The translations under genes were made by a program, and so were the position numbers. The notes beneath the pieces were generated by a model, which was not told the DNA's origin, made no database searches, and saw only the letters and a program-made list of their open reading frames with translations. From JASLQO01 sp002327525 (GTDB taxonomy: Bacteria; Pseudomonadota; Gammaproteobacteria; Pseudomonadales; Azotimanducaceae), in contig JASLQO010000024.1 of the NCBI GenBank assembly GCA_030744435.1, positions 62,001 to 126,000 on the forward strand: a DNA stretch of 64,000 nucleotides, given 5' to 3'. The first letter of the stretch is position 1, and each line of letters begins with the position of its first letter. Positions 53,008-62,475 of this stretch are shown in pieces.

Positions 53008-53757
53008 ATGAGAATACTCGTTACGGGGATGAGCGGTCTGATCGGGGGTGCTGCGGGTGAGGTTTTGCGCAAGGAACACGAATTGACGGCGCTCAATCGC
53101 GGTAATGTGGAAGGCGTGGCCACGCACCAGGCCGATATCGGCGATTTCGAGCTCATCCGTGGGGCATTCGACACGCAGGACATGGTAGTGCACCTCGCAG
53201 CGAAGGCGGGCGAGAACTACACATGGGCCGAGTTGCGCGATACCAATGTTGAGGGCACCCGCAACGTATTCAAGGCGGCCACCGACGCAGGTGTGCGTCG
53301 CGTCGTTTATGCCTCCAGCGGAGCGACGGCTGCGGGTTGGGAGCAGGATGAACCTTACAGGGCTCTGGTGGAGGGACGTTACGGCGATCTGCCGGAGAAC
53401 TGGCCACTGATCACTGAGGAGATGCCGCCACGGCCTAGAGGGATTTATGGAGCGACCAAAGTGTGGGGCGAGGCCCTGGCGCAGCACTTCGCGGACACTA
53501 CTGAAACTGGCTTCATCAGCATCCGTATCGGGTACGTCAACGCCCAGGACCGGCCGACCAACGCCCGTCAACGCAGTGTGTGGTGCAGCCAGCGTGATGT
53601 GGTGAGCGCCATCCTCGCTTCGGTGCAGGCACCGTTGGAGCTGCGTAATGACGTATTCTTCGCAAACTCCAGCAATCGCTACGGCTACCGGGATCTGGGG
53701 CACGCGGACGCGGCGGTGGGATTCAGACCCCAGGACGCAGCCGAAGAACGAGTCTGA
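53008..53757 (+). CDS. NAD-dependent epimerase/dehydratase family protein
   Basis: A 249-residue extended-SDR protein. N-terminal MRILVTGMSGLIGGAAGEVL has the TGxxGxxG dinucleotide motif; DMVVHLAAKAG is the HLAA strand; VVYASSGATAAGW carries the catalytic Ser and GIYGATKVWGEALA the YxxxK pair. The C-terminal domain is short, as in UronDH-like members. The start is ATG 53008 after gaggag (a GTG precedes it). Substrate unknown; may belong with the LLM gene downstream. Confidence 0.9.
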   Translation: MRILVTGMSGLIGGAAGEVLRKEHELTALNRGNVEGVATHQADIGDFELIRGAFDTQDMVVHLAAKAGENYTWAELRDTNVEGTRNVFKAATDAGVRRVVYASSGATAAGWEQDEPYRALVEGRYGDLPENWPLITEEMPPRPRGIYGATKVWGEALAQHFADTTETGFISIRIGYVNAQDRPTNARQRSVWCSQRDVVSAILASVQAPLELRNDVFFANSSNRYGYRDLGHADAAVGFRPQDAAEERV

Positions 53758-53858
53758 TGCAGATCAAGAACTCGTGCACAGGCAGATGCGAACGCAACTG
53801 TGATTCGATAGGCTGGTTCAGTTCTGGAGCGATGATCACAGCTACGTAGGAGGATGCT

Positions 53859-54881
53859 ATGACGGATCGAAAATACTGGGGCGTCGTGAGTCCTATGCCG
53901 GCGCCGATGCTGACGGGGATGGCGCAGATGAGCGAAGCCCGGGGAATGCAAGGCGTGTTTGCACCGCAGGTGTACGGTCCGCCGTTCATCCCGCTGGCTG
54001 CTGCTGCTGCTGTGACCGAGAAACTGGAGCTTGCCAGTGGTATCGCCATCGCCGCGGCGCGCAGTCCGTTCGAGACCGCCATGGCGGCGATAGACATGGA
54101 CCGAATCTCCAATGGTCGTTTCATCCTGGGCCTGGGCACCAGTGTGTCGGCCTGGTCGCAGGGTATCTTCGGTGCGCCGGAGCACAAACCGGTAACCTTC
54201 CTCCGGGAAACGGTCAATGCGGTACGCCACATCATCAAGGGTGCACATACGGGCCTCGCACCGTTCGAAGGTCAGTACTTCCGTGCCGACTTCAAGGAAC
54301 TGCAGCCAACTCAGGCGCCGCTGCGCGAAGAGATCCCGGTGTGGATTGCCGCACTTCGCGGTGCTCTCGTGAGGCTTGCGGCCGAGATCGCCGACGGTGT
54401 TGTCGGACACCCGATGTGGTCCATCGAGTGGACGGTCGATGAGATGTATCCGACGTTTCTCGAAGCGTTGTCGGAGGCGGGAAGAGAGCGGGAAAACGTG
54501 GAGGTCAACATATGGCCCTGGGTCGCCATCAACACCGACGAGGCGCAGGCTATCGAGGATGCGCGTCCCACCATGGCGTTCTACGGGGGTGTGAAGCAGT
54601 ATGAACCGTTTTTTGAAGCGCACGGTTTTCTGGATGTCGCGCACAAGCTCCAGGAAGGCGTGAGCCGCGGTGACTATCTCGGCGTTGCGCACCTGGTGCC
54701 CGACGAAATGGTACGCACCTTCGTGGCGGTCGGAGAGCCGGACAAGGTTCGCGAACGCATCGCACGATTGGACGGTGTGGCGGATTCGCTTTGTCTGGTG
54801 ACGCCGATGTACGGTCTCACACCAGACAAGATGATGGCGTACGACGCGGCGGTTGCACAGACGTTCTACAACGCTGGTTGA
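53859..54881 (+). CDS. LLM-class flavin-dependent oxidoreductase
   Basis: A 340-residue luciferase-like flavoprotein: GMQGVFAPQVYGPPFIPLAA, KLELASGIAIAAARSPFETA, RISNGRFILGLGTSVSAWSQ and IPVWIAALRGALVRLAAEIA. The ATG at 53859 follows taggagg. It precedes a strong hairpin and may share a pathway with the nearby thiolase, ligase and dehydrogenases. Cofactor FMN or F420 not decided. Confidence 0.9.
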   Translation: MTDRKYWGVVSPMPAPMLTGMAQMSEARGMQGVFAPQVYGPPFIPLAAAAAVTEKLELASGIAIAAARSPFETAMAAIDMDRISNGRFILGLGTSVSAWSQGIFGAPEHKPVTFLRETVNAVRHIIKGAHTGLAPFEGQYFRADFKELQPTQAPLREEIPVWIAALRGALVRLAAEIADGVVGHPMWSIEWTVDEMYPTFLEALSEAGRERENVEVNIWPWVAINTDEAQAIEDARPTMAFYGGVKQYEPFFEAHGFLDVAHKLQEGVSRGDYLGVAHLVPDEMVRTFVAVGEPDKVRERIARLDGVADSLCLVTPMYGLTPDKMMAYDAAVAQTFYNAG

Positions 54882-54890
54882 GAGCTTCCA

Positions 54891-54918
54891 TGAGCGGCCG
54901 CGGGGGTGCGGCCGCTCA
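54891..54918. terminator. GC-rich hairpin between convergent genes
   Basis: TGAGCGGCCGC-gggggt-GCGGCCGCTCA is a perfect 11-bp inverted repeat with a 6-base loop, sitting 9 bases after the LLM stop and 20 bases before the end of the converging nitroreductase gene. No T-tract follows on either strand, so it is a bidirectional terminator only by position and stability. Confidence 0.6.
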
Positions 54919-54938
54919 GTCGGACACGGCAGGGCACG

Positions 54939-55733
54939 CTACAACACGCCCGGTTCGGCAATATCCAGGGCGTCGCGAAGAAACAGCAGCTCATCTTCCC
55001 GTTCCGGTAACGGCGCGGGAGCTGTAAAGAGCCCGGCATCGGTCAATTCGTCCACCACGGCCTCACTGCGTGGATAAGGCTGGTCGTAGCTGTGGATCTT
55101 GAAGAGATCCTCGAACGGCAGACGGGGGCGCTGGCCACCGGCTTCCCAATGTTCCAAGGGGTAGCCAACGGTCTGCACCAGCAACAGGCGGCAGTGATTC
55201 GGTACACCGAGCGCCTTCATCAGTTCCTGCCCGCGTGGACCGGCGCCGAGGCAGCAGGTGCCGAGGTTCATATCGTAGGCCGCGAGTGTTGCCTGGGCGA
55301 TACCCTGACCGCAGTCGACCTCGCTGATGCCCGGGCTTTTCAGTATCTCACCCATACCCTGGAAGATAGGCAGCAGCGTCTCTCGCACGCCGGTTTCTCT
55401 GGTTTGCCTGTCACCCACGCCCAGAGCGCCGACCTCTGCCAGCGTCATCAGGCGATCCGATTGGCCATCCACCGCCTCGGGATCCAGATACCAGACAATC
55501 ACGACCGGCGCGATCTTGAACTGCCAGCCGATGATCGCGCCCTGCATGATGTCGATCTTGTCGGCATCCTCATCCTTGAACAATGCGATTCCGCGCAAGC
55601 TTTGCACGTTACCCCAGTGGGAGGCGATGCGCGCAGCCTCGAACATGATCTGTATCTTCTCTTTCTCCACTGGCTTGTAGGGTTTGAGAAATCTGATAGA
55701 TCGACGTCGACCAATGGCTTCCAAGAGTTCCAT
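54939..55733 (-). CDS. Nitroreductase-family protein
   Basis: A 264-residue nitroreductase-fold flavoprotein: MELLEAIGRRRSIRFLKPYK (FMN-binding RRSIR), EAARIASHWGNVQSLRGIAL, a CGQGIAQATLAAYDMNLGTC helix and VQTVGYPLEHWEAGGQRPRLPF. It differs from the 7.4-kb paralogue and is longer, with a C-terminal extension to LDIAEPGVL. Starts at ATG 55731-55733 after aaggagacac. Reaction unknown. Confidence 0.88.
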   Translation of the reverse strand: MELLEAIGRRRSIRFLKPYKPVEKEKIQIMFEAARIASHWGNVQSLRGIALFKDEDADKIDIMQGAIIGWQFKIAPVVIVWYLDPEAVDGQSDRLMTLAEVGALGVGDRQTRETGVRETLLPIFQGMGEILKSPGISEVDCGQGIAQATLAAYDMNLGTCCLGAGPRGQELMKALGVPNHCRLLLVQTVGYPLEHWEAGGQRPRLPFEDLFKIHSYDQPYPRSEAVVDELTDAGLFTAPAPLPEREDELLFLRDALDIAEPGVL

Positions 55734-56018
55734 GTGTGTCTCCTTTTGTTGAACGTCTTGTTGAGCTGTGCAGACAGGCTACGCAACTATTTCCTGTTGT
55801 GCCAGATAGGGAGCGTTTTCGATCACCTGCGAGCACGGCTGATGTGCGCCCGAAGCCAAGCAACCCCCTCCCGTCGAGCGCGCATGGGTCTGGCATTAGG
55901 CACAGATCGGGATTGCGTTGAAACACGGGAATCCGCGTAGACACCGCCTTCTGTACGTAGGAGAAGAAAAAAGAGTACGATCATGAGTTGACCAAAACAA
56001 GACACCAGGAGGGGCATC

Positions 56019-57248
56019 ATGGGTAACGCCATCATTGCAGGAGTGGGAATGACCCGCTTCGGAAAACATCTGGACACCGGGCTGAAGGCACTTGGCCGGG
56101 AGGCGCTGCTGGCCGCCATCGAGGATGCCGGTATCGACAAGTCTCAGCTGGAAGCCGCTTACGTTGGTAATGCCATGGCCGGTCTCATCACCGGTCAGGA
56201 GTGTATCCGCGGCCAGGTCGTGCTGCGCTCCGCGGGGATCGGGGCCATTCCCGTGATCAACGTGGAAAACGCCTGTGCCAGTGCGTCTACTGCTTTTCAC
56301 CAGGCATCGACCATGGTGGCGGCGGGGGTTTATGACGTGGTTCTTGCGCTCGGCGTTGAAAAACTCTACCACCAGGACAAGACGCGCAGTTTCAAGGCCA
56401 TCGGCAGCGCGGTCGATACCGAGGAAATGGCGGCTATCGTGGAAGGCCTCAAGAAGTCGGCCGCAGCGCAGGGTGCGGATGCGGCAGCAAGCGGCCAGGG
56501 TGAGAAGCGCAGTATGTTCATGGACTTCTATGCGGCCAGCGCTCGCCGGCATATGCAGAAGTATGGTACGACGGCTCGGCAGTTTGCGGCTATTGCGGCC
56601 AAGAACGCTCTGCACGGCAGCCTCAATCCCAAGGCCCAGTTCCAGCAGGCGCTCAGCGTCGACGATGTTCTTGCTGAACCCATGATTGCGGAACCGCTGA
56701 CGCGACCGATGTGCTCGCCGATCGGTGATGGCGCGGCGGCGGCTATCATCGTGAGTGAGAAGAAAGCGCGCGAGCTGGGAATTTCTCAACCGATCCAGGT
56801 GCGTTCCTGTGTGCTGCGTTCAGGCTGGGACCACGGATCAGACGAGCCCGGTACGGTTGAAGTCTGTGTGCAGGAAGCGTTCGAGAAGGCTGGTGTGGGT
56901 CCTGAAGATTTGAGTGTCATCGAGTGTCACGATGCGTCCGCACCCGCGGAACTCATCTACTACGAGGAGTTTGGACTCTGCGAACCCGGCGGTGGTGGTG
57001 AGTTGATCGAATCCGGTGCGACGAAGCTGGGCGGACGCCTTCCGGTCAATCCGAGCGGCGGCTTGCTGCGTAAAGGGCACCCAGTGGGGGCGACGGGGCT
57101 TGCCCAGGTAACCGAGCTGGTAGAGCAACTGCGAGGTCAAAGCGGCGCTCGACAGGTGCCGGGTGCAAGGGTCGGGATGTCGCAAAACGGCGGTGGTACG
57201 GTCGGTGGAGAGGCTGCCGCAATGTGCGTCTCGATACTAAGCACCTGA
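56019..57248 (+). CDS. Thiolase-family protein (SCP-x / lipid-transfer-like)
   Basis: A 409-residue thiolase. The nucleophilic Cys86 lies in NVENACASASTAFHQA; the catalytic His pair is in VIECHDASAPAELIY and LRKGHPVGATGLAQ. The start MGNAIIAGVGMTRFGKHLDT and the NPSGGLLRKGHPVGATG form are those of SCP-x-type thiolases used in sterol or branched-chain side-chain breakdown. ATG 56019 follows aggagggg. It is directly upstream of an acyl-CoA ligase, suggesting one acyl-CoA pathway. Confidence 0.92.
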   Translation: MGNAIIAGVGMTRFGKHLDTGLKALGREALLAAIEDAGIDKSQLEAAYVGNAMAGLITGQECIRGQVVLRSAGIGAIPVINVENACASASTAFHQASTMVAAGVYDVVLALGVEKLYHQDKTRSFKAIGSAVDTEEMAAIVEGLKKSAAAQGADAAASGQGEKRSMFMDFYAASARRHMQKYGTTARQFAAIAAKNALHGSLNPKAQFQQALSVDDVLAEPMIAEPLTRPMCSPIGDGAAAAIIVSEKKARELGISQPIQVRSCVLRSGWDHGSDEPGTVEVCVQEAFEKAGVGPEDLSVIECHDASAPAELIYYEEFGLCEPGGGGELIESGATKLGGRLPVNPSGGLLRKGHPVGATGLAQVTELVEQLRGQSGARQVPGARVGMSQNGGGTVGGEAAAMCVSILST

Positions 57249-57300
57249 TCAAAACCGCTAAAGCGCGAAATTCCAGCACGCACCAACAGGAGACCGGACC

Positions 57301-58911
57301 ATGGCCCGTGAGCGCTCAGAGATGATCCTCGCCGATATTGTCGCGACACGCGCGGAGCGCAACCCCGAATTCGAGGTATTGACCTTCGAGTGCGCGGAGC
57401 GGGAGGACGAGACTCGCACTTATGCGCAGCTCTACCAGCGGGGTAATGCACTGGCGGCCGATCTGATCGGCCGCGGGCTCGAGCGCGGAGACAAGTTCGG
57501 CTTGTTCATGCGCAATCATCCCGAGTTTGTCGAGGCCATGATCGCAGCTTCGATAACGGGAACAGTGTTCGTACCGATCGATGCGCGTACGCGTGGTGCG
57601 AAACTTGCGTATACGTTGCGCAATTCGGGCTCGAAAGCCGTGGTGTGCGCAGATTACGCACTTGCGCAGTTCGAAGAGGTGCGCGGTGAGTTACCCGACA
57701 TCGGTTCGGTACTGGTGCTCGAGACCGGAGAGAGCGGTGCGCCGGAACTCGACGCGTTCCGGGACGTGGAGGCACTCGGACCGATACTGTCGAGTTCTGC
57801 GGCCGCGGTCGATGTTCGTATCGAATCACCCCAGGATCCATTACAGATCATCTACACCTCGGGCACTACCGGCGACCCCAAGGGCGTGGTGATGGAAAAC
57901 GGCCGCTACGGCGGCATGGCCGGGCTCGGAGCGGGAGTGTTCAGGTTTCAAGACGACGAGCGTCTCTACACGGGACTCTCTCTGACGCATGGGAATGCCC
58001 AGGCCGTGACGCTGGCTTCGGCGTTGTGTCTCGAACTGCCGGCGGTGATCAGCCGCAAGTTCACCAAATCTCGGCTGTGGGATATTTGCCGAAAACACGG
58101 CTGCACCACGTTTTCTCTGCTCGGCGGCATGGCAACCGCCATCTACAGCGAACCGGAGCGGCCCGGTGACGGCGACAACCCGGTTCGCATGGTCACCAGC
58201 GCCGGTATGCCTTATGCGATCTGGGAATCTTTCGAGAAGCGCTTCAACCTGAAGGTACTGGAGTGGTACGGTGCGGTAGAGGGAGGGCTTGCATTCAAGC
58301 CCATCGGCGAGGGTCCGATTGGTTCTTTCGGTAAGCCGGGTCCCGGGCTTGACATGCGCCTTCTCGACGACAACGACGAGGTTTGCGCGCCGGGTGTGCA
58401 GGGGGAAATCTGTTCGCGCCCGCTGAGCGGGGATGCTCCGAGCGTCGAGTATCACGCTAACCCCGAGGCATCGGAGAAGAAGACCCGGGGAGGGTGGTTG
58501 CGTAGCGGTGACATCGGGCACACGGACGAGGACGGCTGGCTTTATTTCGACTATCGCAAAGGCGGCGGCATCCGTCGCTCGGGCGATTTCATCAACCCGG
58601 GCTTCGTCGAGAAAGTCGTGGCGGAACACCCGGCCATTTCAGACGTGTTCGTCTACGGTGTCGAGGCGCGTTCGGGTGCACCGGGCGAAAAGGATGTGGT
58701 GGCTGCCGTGGTTGCGGTACCAGGCGCTACCGTCGATGCGCTTGCGGTGCGCGATCACTGCCGCAACGGACTGGAAGCAAATTTCGTACCGACCTATTTG
58801 CAGGTGGTCGACGAGATCCCCAAAACCGCGTCGGAAAAACCCCAGGAGCGGTTCCTGCGCGAGCGCTTTGATGAGGTGCCCGCTGAGGTAAACGACCTCG
58901 ATTCGCTCTGA
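57301..58911 (+). CDS. AMP-forming acyl-CoA synthetase (CaiC-like)
   Basis: A 536-residue ANL ligase: IIYTSGTTGDPKGVVMENGR (P-loop), LEWYGAVEGGLAFKPIGEGP, GGWLRSGDIGHTDEDGWLYF and YRKGGGIRRSGDFINPGFVE hinge; the C-terminal lysine lies in PKTASEKPQERFLRE. The GAVEGG and RKGGGIRRSG forms resemble carnitine/crotonobetaine-type and FadD17-like ligases. ATG 57301 follows aggagaccgg, 52 bases after the thiolase. It probably activates a branched or ring-derived acid for the thiolase pathway. Confidence 0.93.
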   Translation: MARERSEMILADIVATRAERNPEFEVLTFECAEREDETRTYAQLYQRGNALAADLIGRGLERGDKFGLFMRNHPEFVEAMIAASITGTVFVPIDARTRGAKLAYTLRNSGSKAVVCADYALAQFEEVRGELPDIGSVLVLETGESGAPELDAFRDVEALGPILSSSAAAVDVRIESPQDPLQIIYTSGTTGDPKGVVMENGRYGGMAGLGAGVFRFQDDERLYTGLSLTHGNAQAVTLASALCLELPAVISRKFTKSRLWDICRKHGCTTFSLLGGMATAIYSEPERPGDGDNPVRMVTSAGMPYAIWESFEKRFNLKVLEWYGAVEGGLAFKPIGEGPIGSFGKPGPGLDMRLLDDNDEVCAPGVQGEICSRPLSGDAPSVEYHANPEASEKKTRGGWLRSGDIGHTDEDGWLYFDYRKGGGIRRSGDFINPGFVEKVVAEHPAISDVFVYGVEARSGAPGEKDVVAAVVAVPGATVDALAVRDHCRNGLEANFVPTYLQVVDEIPKTASEKPQERFLRERFDEVPAEVNDLDSL

Positions 58912-58914
58912 GGA

Positions 58915-59700
58915 TCACACACCGTAGCCGCCGTCTACGCTGATCACCTGTCCGGTGATACCGGCGGCTTCATCGCTTGCCAGCAACACCGCCATGGGCG
59001 CCAGTTCTTCAGGTTCTAGCACACGGTTCTGCAGGTTTTCCGCGCTCGCCCTGGCGCGCGCGCCTTCCGCATCCGTGCCCCACTGCATGCCGAGGACGTT
59101 CCAGTCGACGAGTTGCGTATTGGTCCATCCCGGACACAGACAGTTGACCGTCACCCCGCGTGTGGCAACCTCGGCTGCCGTGGCACGGGTCAGACCGATG
59201 AGGCCGTGCTTCGCCGCGCTGTAGGCCGCTGCACCGCCGGAGCGTTTTGCGTATCCCGAGCCGATGTTGATGATGCGCCCATGCCCGCGTTCGAGCATGT
59301 GCCCTAGCACTTCACGAGAAGCACGTTGAGCCGAGACGAGGTTCAGCAGCAGGTTGTCGATGAAGGCCTGATCATCGTGGGAGGCACTCAGCAGGCTGAA
59401 AGGTGTTGGTCCGGGTATCACGCCGCCGGCATTGTTGATCAGAATGTCGATCTGTCCGAAATGCCCGAGGACGGTCTCAACGGATGCCTTCACGGCATCG
59501 TAGCTCATGGCGTCCGCGGTGACCGGGAAGCCCTTACCACCGAGGGATGTGACCTCTTGCGCGACCCGCTCGAGTTCTTCGGCCGTTCGCGAGCTGACAG
59601 CTACACCGCAACCCTCTTTCGCGAGCCCCAGAGCGATGGCCCTGCCGATGCCGCGGCCGCCGCCGGTGACCAGAGCGATTCTGCCGTCGAGCTTACCCAT
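58915..59700 (-). CDS. Short-chain dehydrogenase/reductase
   Basis: A 261-residue classical SDR: ALVTGGGRGIGRAIALGLAK (TGxxxGIG), ILINNAGGVIP (NNAG), INIGSGYAKRSGGAAAYSAAKHG with Ser, Tyr and Lys, and C-terminal GQVISVDGGYGV. Start ATG 59698-59700; the ribosome binding site aagga is rather far. It is downstream of the acyl-CoA dehydrogenase on the same strand (25-base gap), so the pair is likely an operon acting on hydroxyacyl or cyclic intermediates. Confidence 0.92.
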   Translation of the reverse strand: MGKLDGRIALVTGGGRGIGRAIALGLAKEGCGVAVSSRTAEELERVAQEVTSLGGKGFPVTADAMSYDAVKASVETVLGHFGQIDILINNAGGVIPGPTPFSLLSASHDDQAFIDNLLLNLVSAQRASREVLGHMLERGHGRIINIGSGYAKRSGGAAAYSAAKHGLIGLTRATAAEVATRGVTVNCLCPGWTNTQLVDWNVLGMQWGTDAEGARARASAENLQNRVLEPEELAPMAVLLASDEAAGITGQVISVDGGYGV

Positions 59701-59725
59701 AGTTGCATGTCCTTCAGACGGTGGT

Positions 59726-60940
59726 TCAGAGATCGGCGGCGCCAACGATGCTCAGTACCTCGTTGCAGCCGTCCTCGATCATCGATGCACGCGCATCACG
59801 CATGATCTTCTCTACAGGATACTCGCGGCTGAGTCCGTTTCCTCCAAACATTTGAATCGCGTCGCTGGCGACGTCGAACGCGACCCGCGTGCAGTAGGTC
59901 TTGGCTGCAATGGCATAGTGCAGTTTCGCATCTTCGCTGGTGTTATTGAATATCGACACCTTGCGCGCATAGGTACTGGCCGTCTCCACCTTGCGGTACA
60001 TATCGAACAGCCGTAGTTTCACGCTCTGGTGTTCGATGATGGGTTTACCACCCTGGATGCGTTCGTGGGCATATGCCCGCGCCAGGTCGAACGCGGACCG
60101 GGCCACTCCGGTGAAGGTAACGCCCATGAACGAATTCATGAAGGTCAGTGTGCTGTGCAACTGATCGGAATAACCTTCCTTGTCGACTACCATGAACTCT
60201 CTGGGGATGCGTACCTCGTCGAAGAAGATCTCACCCTGACAAAGTGCTCGCTGGCCGATCTTGTCGAGCGGTTTTCCCTTCGAGATTCCAGGCAGGTCCA
60301 GAGGCACCACGGCCACTCCGCCACCCTTGAAGCCCTGATCGCCGTCGATGGTGCAGTAGAGAGCGGCAACTGTCGCGATGGGTCCGTTCGATACCCAACT
60401 CGACTTCTGTCCCCGGATAACGTAGTCGTCGCCATCGCGCTTCGCGATGCAGTTCGCCTTCACACTCGGGTCGTCGAAGTGTGGCTCTGACAGGGCCAGC
60501 GTGTCGCTGCCGTGATCTGGTTCGGTGATAGCCCAGCAACCGATTTCCCGATTGCCCGGGGTGGCGTATCGTTCGATGAGTTCCGGGCTTTCGGACGCGG
60601 CTGCGAATCCCGCCACGAAGCCGCCACCTCGCGAACCGAGGGTAAGTGCGAGACCCGCATCCCCCCAGCCTTTTTCCTCGCTGATGATGGCCTGTATGCG
60701 TGCCATCTGAACCGGCGTTAGATCGGACTCCTCTCTTTGAAATGCATCGATCCCCAGCGCTTCGTACTGGTCAAACGCATCCCACAGGGGCGAACTTTCC
60801 GCGACCGCGTCAGCCGGATCATGCAGTTTGTCGATTTGTTGACCCACGGGGCGCATGACGTCACCGGCGAAGCGATGGACGGTTTGTTGTATCTCCCTCT
60901 CCACGTCAGTGAGATCGAGCTCCAGGTCGACCGATGACAT
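59726..60940 (-). CDS. Acyl-CoA dehydrogenase
   Basis: A 404-residue acyl-CoA dehydrogenase: GCWAITEPDHGSDTLALSEP, DYVIRGQKSSWVSNGPIATV, MNSFMGVTFTGVARSAFDLA and a C-terminal MIEDGCNEVLSIVGAADL, where EDGCNE replaces the common YEGT-E element. It oxidises an acyl-CoA with FAD and passes electrons to ETF. First gene of a two-gene operon with the SDR. Divergent from the LLM gene at 61130. Substrate unknown. Confidence 0.92.
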   Translation of the reverse strand: MSSVDLELDLTDVEREIQQTVHRFAGDVMRPVGQQIDKLHDPADAVAESSPLWDAFDQYEALGIDAFQREESDLTPVQMARIQAIISEEKGWGDAGLALTLGSRGGGFVAGFAAASESPELIERYATPGNREIGCWAITEPDHGSDTLALSEPHFDDPSVKANCIAKRDGDDYVIRGQKSSWVSNGPIATVAALYCTIDGDQGFKGGGVAVVPLDLPGISKGKPLDKIGQRALCQGEIFFDEVRIPREFMVVDKEGYSDQLHSTLTFMNSFMGVTFTGVARSAFDLARAYAHERIQGGKPIIEHQSVKLRLFDMYRKVETASTYARKVSIFNNTSEDAKLHYAIAAKTYCTRVAFDVASDAIQMFGGNGLSREYPVEKIMRDARASMIEDGCNEVLSIVGAADL

Positions 60941-61129
60941 CGCTACCTCCCACTATGTGGTTGTTTTCATGGCGCATCAGAATCGACCATGGATGCTGGG
61001 GGGTCACTACGGGATTGCACCTAGGAAACCGACAGACTGTGGCGTACCCATCTACGCCGCACGCTCCCGGTCTGTTGAAACACCAACGCGCGATGCGGGT
61101 GTAGAATCGAAGTGGAGGGAGGAGGTGAT

Positions 61130-61999
61130 ATGAAATTCGGATTGCGTTACTGCAACACCGGGCGCTACGTGCAGCCGGAGAAGGCGGTGGAATTGCTGCA
61201 GGCAGCGGAGGATGCCGGTTTCGAGTCGGCGTGGACGGTGGAGCACACCATAGTCCCTGCCGGTTACGTCTCGCGCTACCCCTATTCCGAAGACGGCAAG
61301 ATGGCTGACGGACGAGTCGATTTTCCAATACCCGATCCATTAATCTGGCTTGCCTACGTGGCTGCGCAAACCAGTACCATCAAACTGGGTACAGCGATTC
61401 TGATTCTGCCGCAACACAATCCCGTCACTGTCGCCAAACAGATAGCTAGCCTCGATGTGATGAGCAACGCACGCGTGCTACTGGGCGTGGGGGTTGGTTG
61501 GCTGCGTGAAGAATTCGAAGTGCTCAACTCGGATTTCGAATCGAGAGGCGCGCGCACCGACGAGTACATCCGGGCCATGCGTCATCTGTGGAGGGATGAC
61601 GCGCCCACCTTCGATGGTGAGTATGTGAGATTCAGCGAAGCCTATTGCCGTCCTCAACCGGTCAACGGCACGGTGCCGGTGATCATCGGTGGCCACGCGC
61701 CGGCCGCGGCGAGGCGTGCCGGTCGTCTGGGAGATGGCTTCTTCCCGGCACGGGATCTGTCCGAAGAACTGGTTGCTCTGATGCGGCAGACCGCAGTTGA
61801 TGCCGGCCGTGATCCGGAAGCCATCGAAATCACGACCGGTTCGCCAGTCGATATGGACGATCTGGCGGGGATGGCGTCGCGTGGTATCTCGCGAGTCGTT
61901 GTTCCAGTCACACCGATGGCAGGACTGGCCAGCTCGATTCGCGGACCTGAAGATCTGGCTGGCTGGAAAGACGTGATTGATCGGTTTCGGGATGCCTGA
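61130..61999 (+). CDS. LLM-class F420-dependent oxidoreductase (TIGR03619-like)
   Basis: A 289-residue luciferase-like protein: MKFGLRYCNTGRYVQPEKAV, ESAWTVEHTIVPAGYVSRYP, LASLDVMSNARVLLGVGVGW followed by LREEFEVLNSDFESRGARTD, and VPVIIGGHAPAAARRAGRLG. This pattern fits the TIGR03619 F420 group. The ATG at 61130 has a near-perfect ggaggaggtgat site. It faces away from the acyl-CoA dehydrogenase operon across 189 bases. Cofactor choice is uncertain. Confidence 0.92.
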   Translation: MKFGLRYCNTGRYVQPEKAVELLQAAEDAGFESAWTVEHTIVPAGYVSRYPYSEDGKMADGRVDFPIPDPLIWLAYVAAQTSTIKLGTAILILPQHNPVTVAKQIASLDVMSNARVLLGVGVGWLREEFEVLNSDFESRGARTDEYIRAMRHLWRDDAPTFDGEYVRFSEAYCRPQPVNGTVPVIIGGHAPAAARRAGRLGDGFFPARDLSEELVALMRQTAVDAGRDPEAIEITTGSPVDMDDLAGMASRGISRVVVPVTPMAGLASSIRGPEDLAGWKDVIDRFRDA

Positions 62000-62199
62000 T
62001 CGAGGGCGATGACGAATAAGACGTGTCCCAAGTAGCGAAATCGACAGGAAGCAGCCGAAGTAGCGGCCAAAGTGTACCCGTCCCCTTTTTGGGGTGCTTC
62101 GAGATGCCGATAAGCCCACATCGGGTCGGTTATGCTGATCTGCTGCCTACGGGCGTCATCTTCAACCGGCCGGGTCTCGACCTGACTGATATCGATCTG

Positions 62200-62421
62200 C
62201 TATGCCAGCCACCGGGACAGATTCCGCTTGGAACAGCCCGTCGCGTTGGCGATGCTCGCGATCGAGGGGTTCCTCCCTTCCCTGAGTCCCTTTAGTGCAT
62301 AGCTTGCTGCGTAGGCCTCGGCGAGGCTGCGGTGCGGGCCGAATCGCTGCACCAGCAAGCGGAGTGTCGCTACTAGTTGCTCATCCGGACTTATTGAAAA
62401 CACCTGCGCATGAGGACTCAT
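62200..62421 (-). CDS. Small hypothetical protein with possible HTH
   Basis: A 73-residue protein whose C-terminus GRNPSIASIANATGCSKRNL-SRW looks like a DNA-binding helix-turn-helix. It starts 16 bases beyond the ArsR-type operator and is divergent from the broken ArsR gene, so it may be co-regulated. No family recognised; the short length could also mean truncation. The rest of 62000-62199 holds no gene I can support. Confidence 0.45.
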   Translation of the reverse strand: MSPHAQVFSISPDEQLVATLRLLVQRFGPHRSLAEAYAASYALKGLREGRNPSIASIANATGCSKRNLSRWLA

Positions 62422-62437
62422 GCTCTGCTATATTCAT

Positions 62438-62461
62438 TCAAACATAGTATTGAATGTTTGA
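62438..62461. promoter_or_regulatory. ArsR-type palindromic operator
   Basis: TCAAACAT-agtattga-ATGTTTGA is a perfect 8-bp inverted repeat; a nested CATTCAA...TTGAATG repeat (62435-62456) overlaps it. This resembles the ATTCAAA/TTTGAAT operators of sulfur-responsive ArsR proteins (BigR/SqrR type). It lies 14 bases before the ArsR start and 16 bases from the divergent small gene. Confidence 0.65.
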
Positions 62462-62475
62462 TTGTAAAACTGGAC

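Noticed and set aside
52720..53703. Minus-strand open frame of 327 codons
   Set aside because: Antisense to the epimerase gene; its translation has no recognisable domain.
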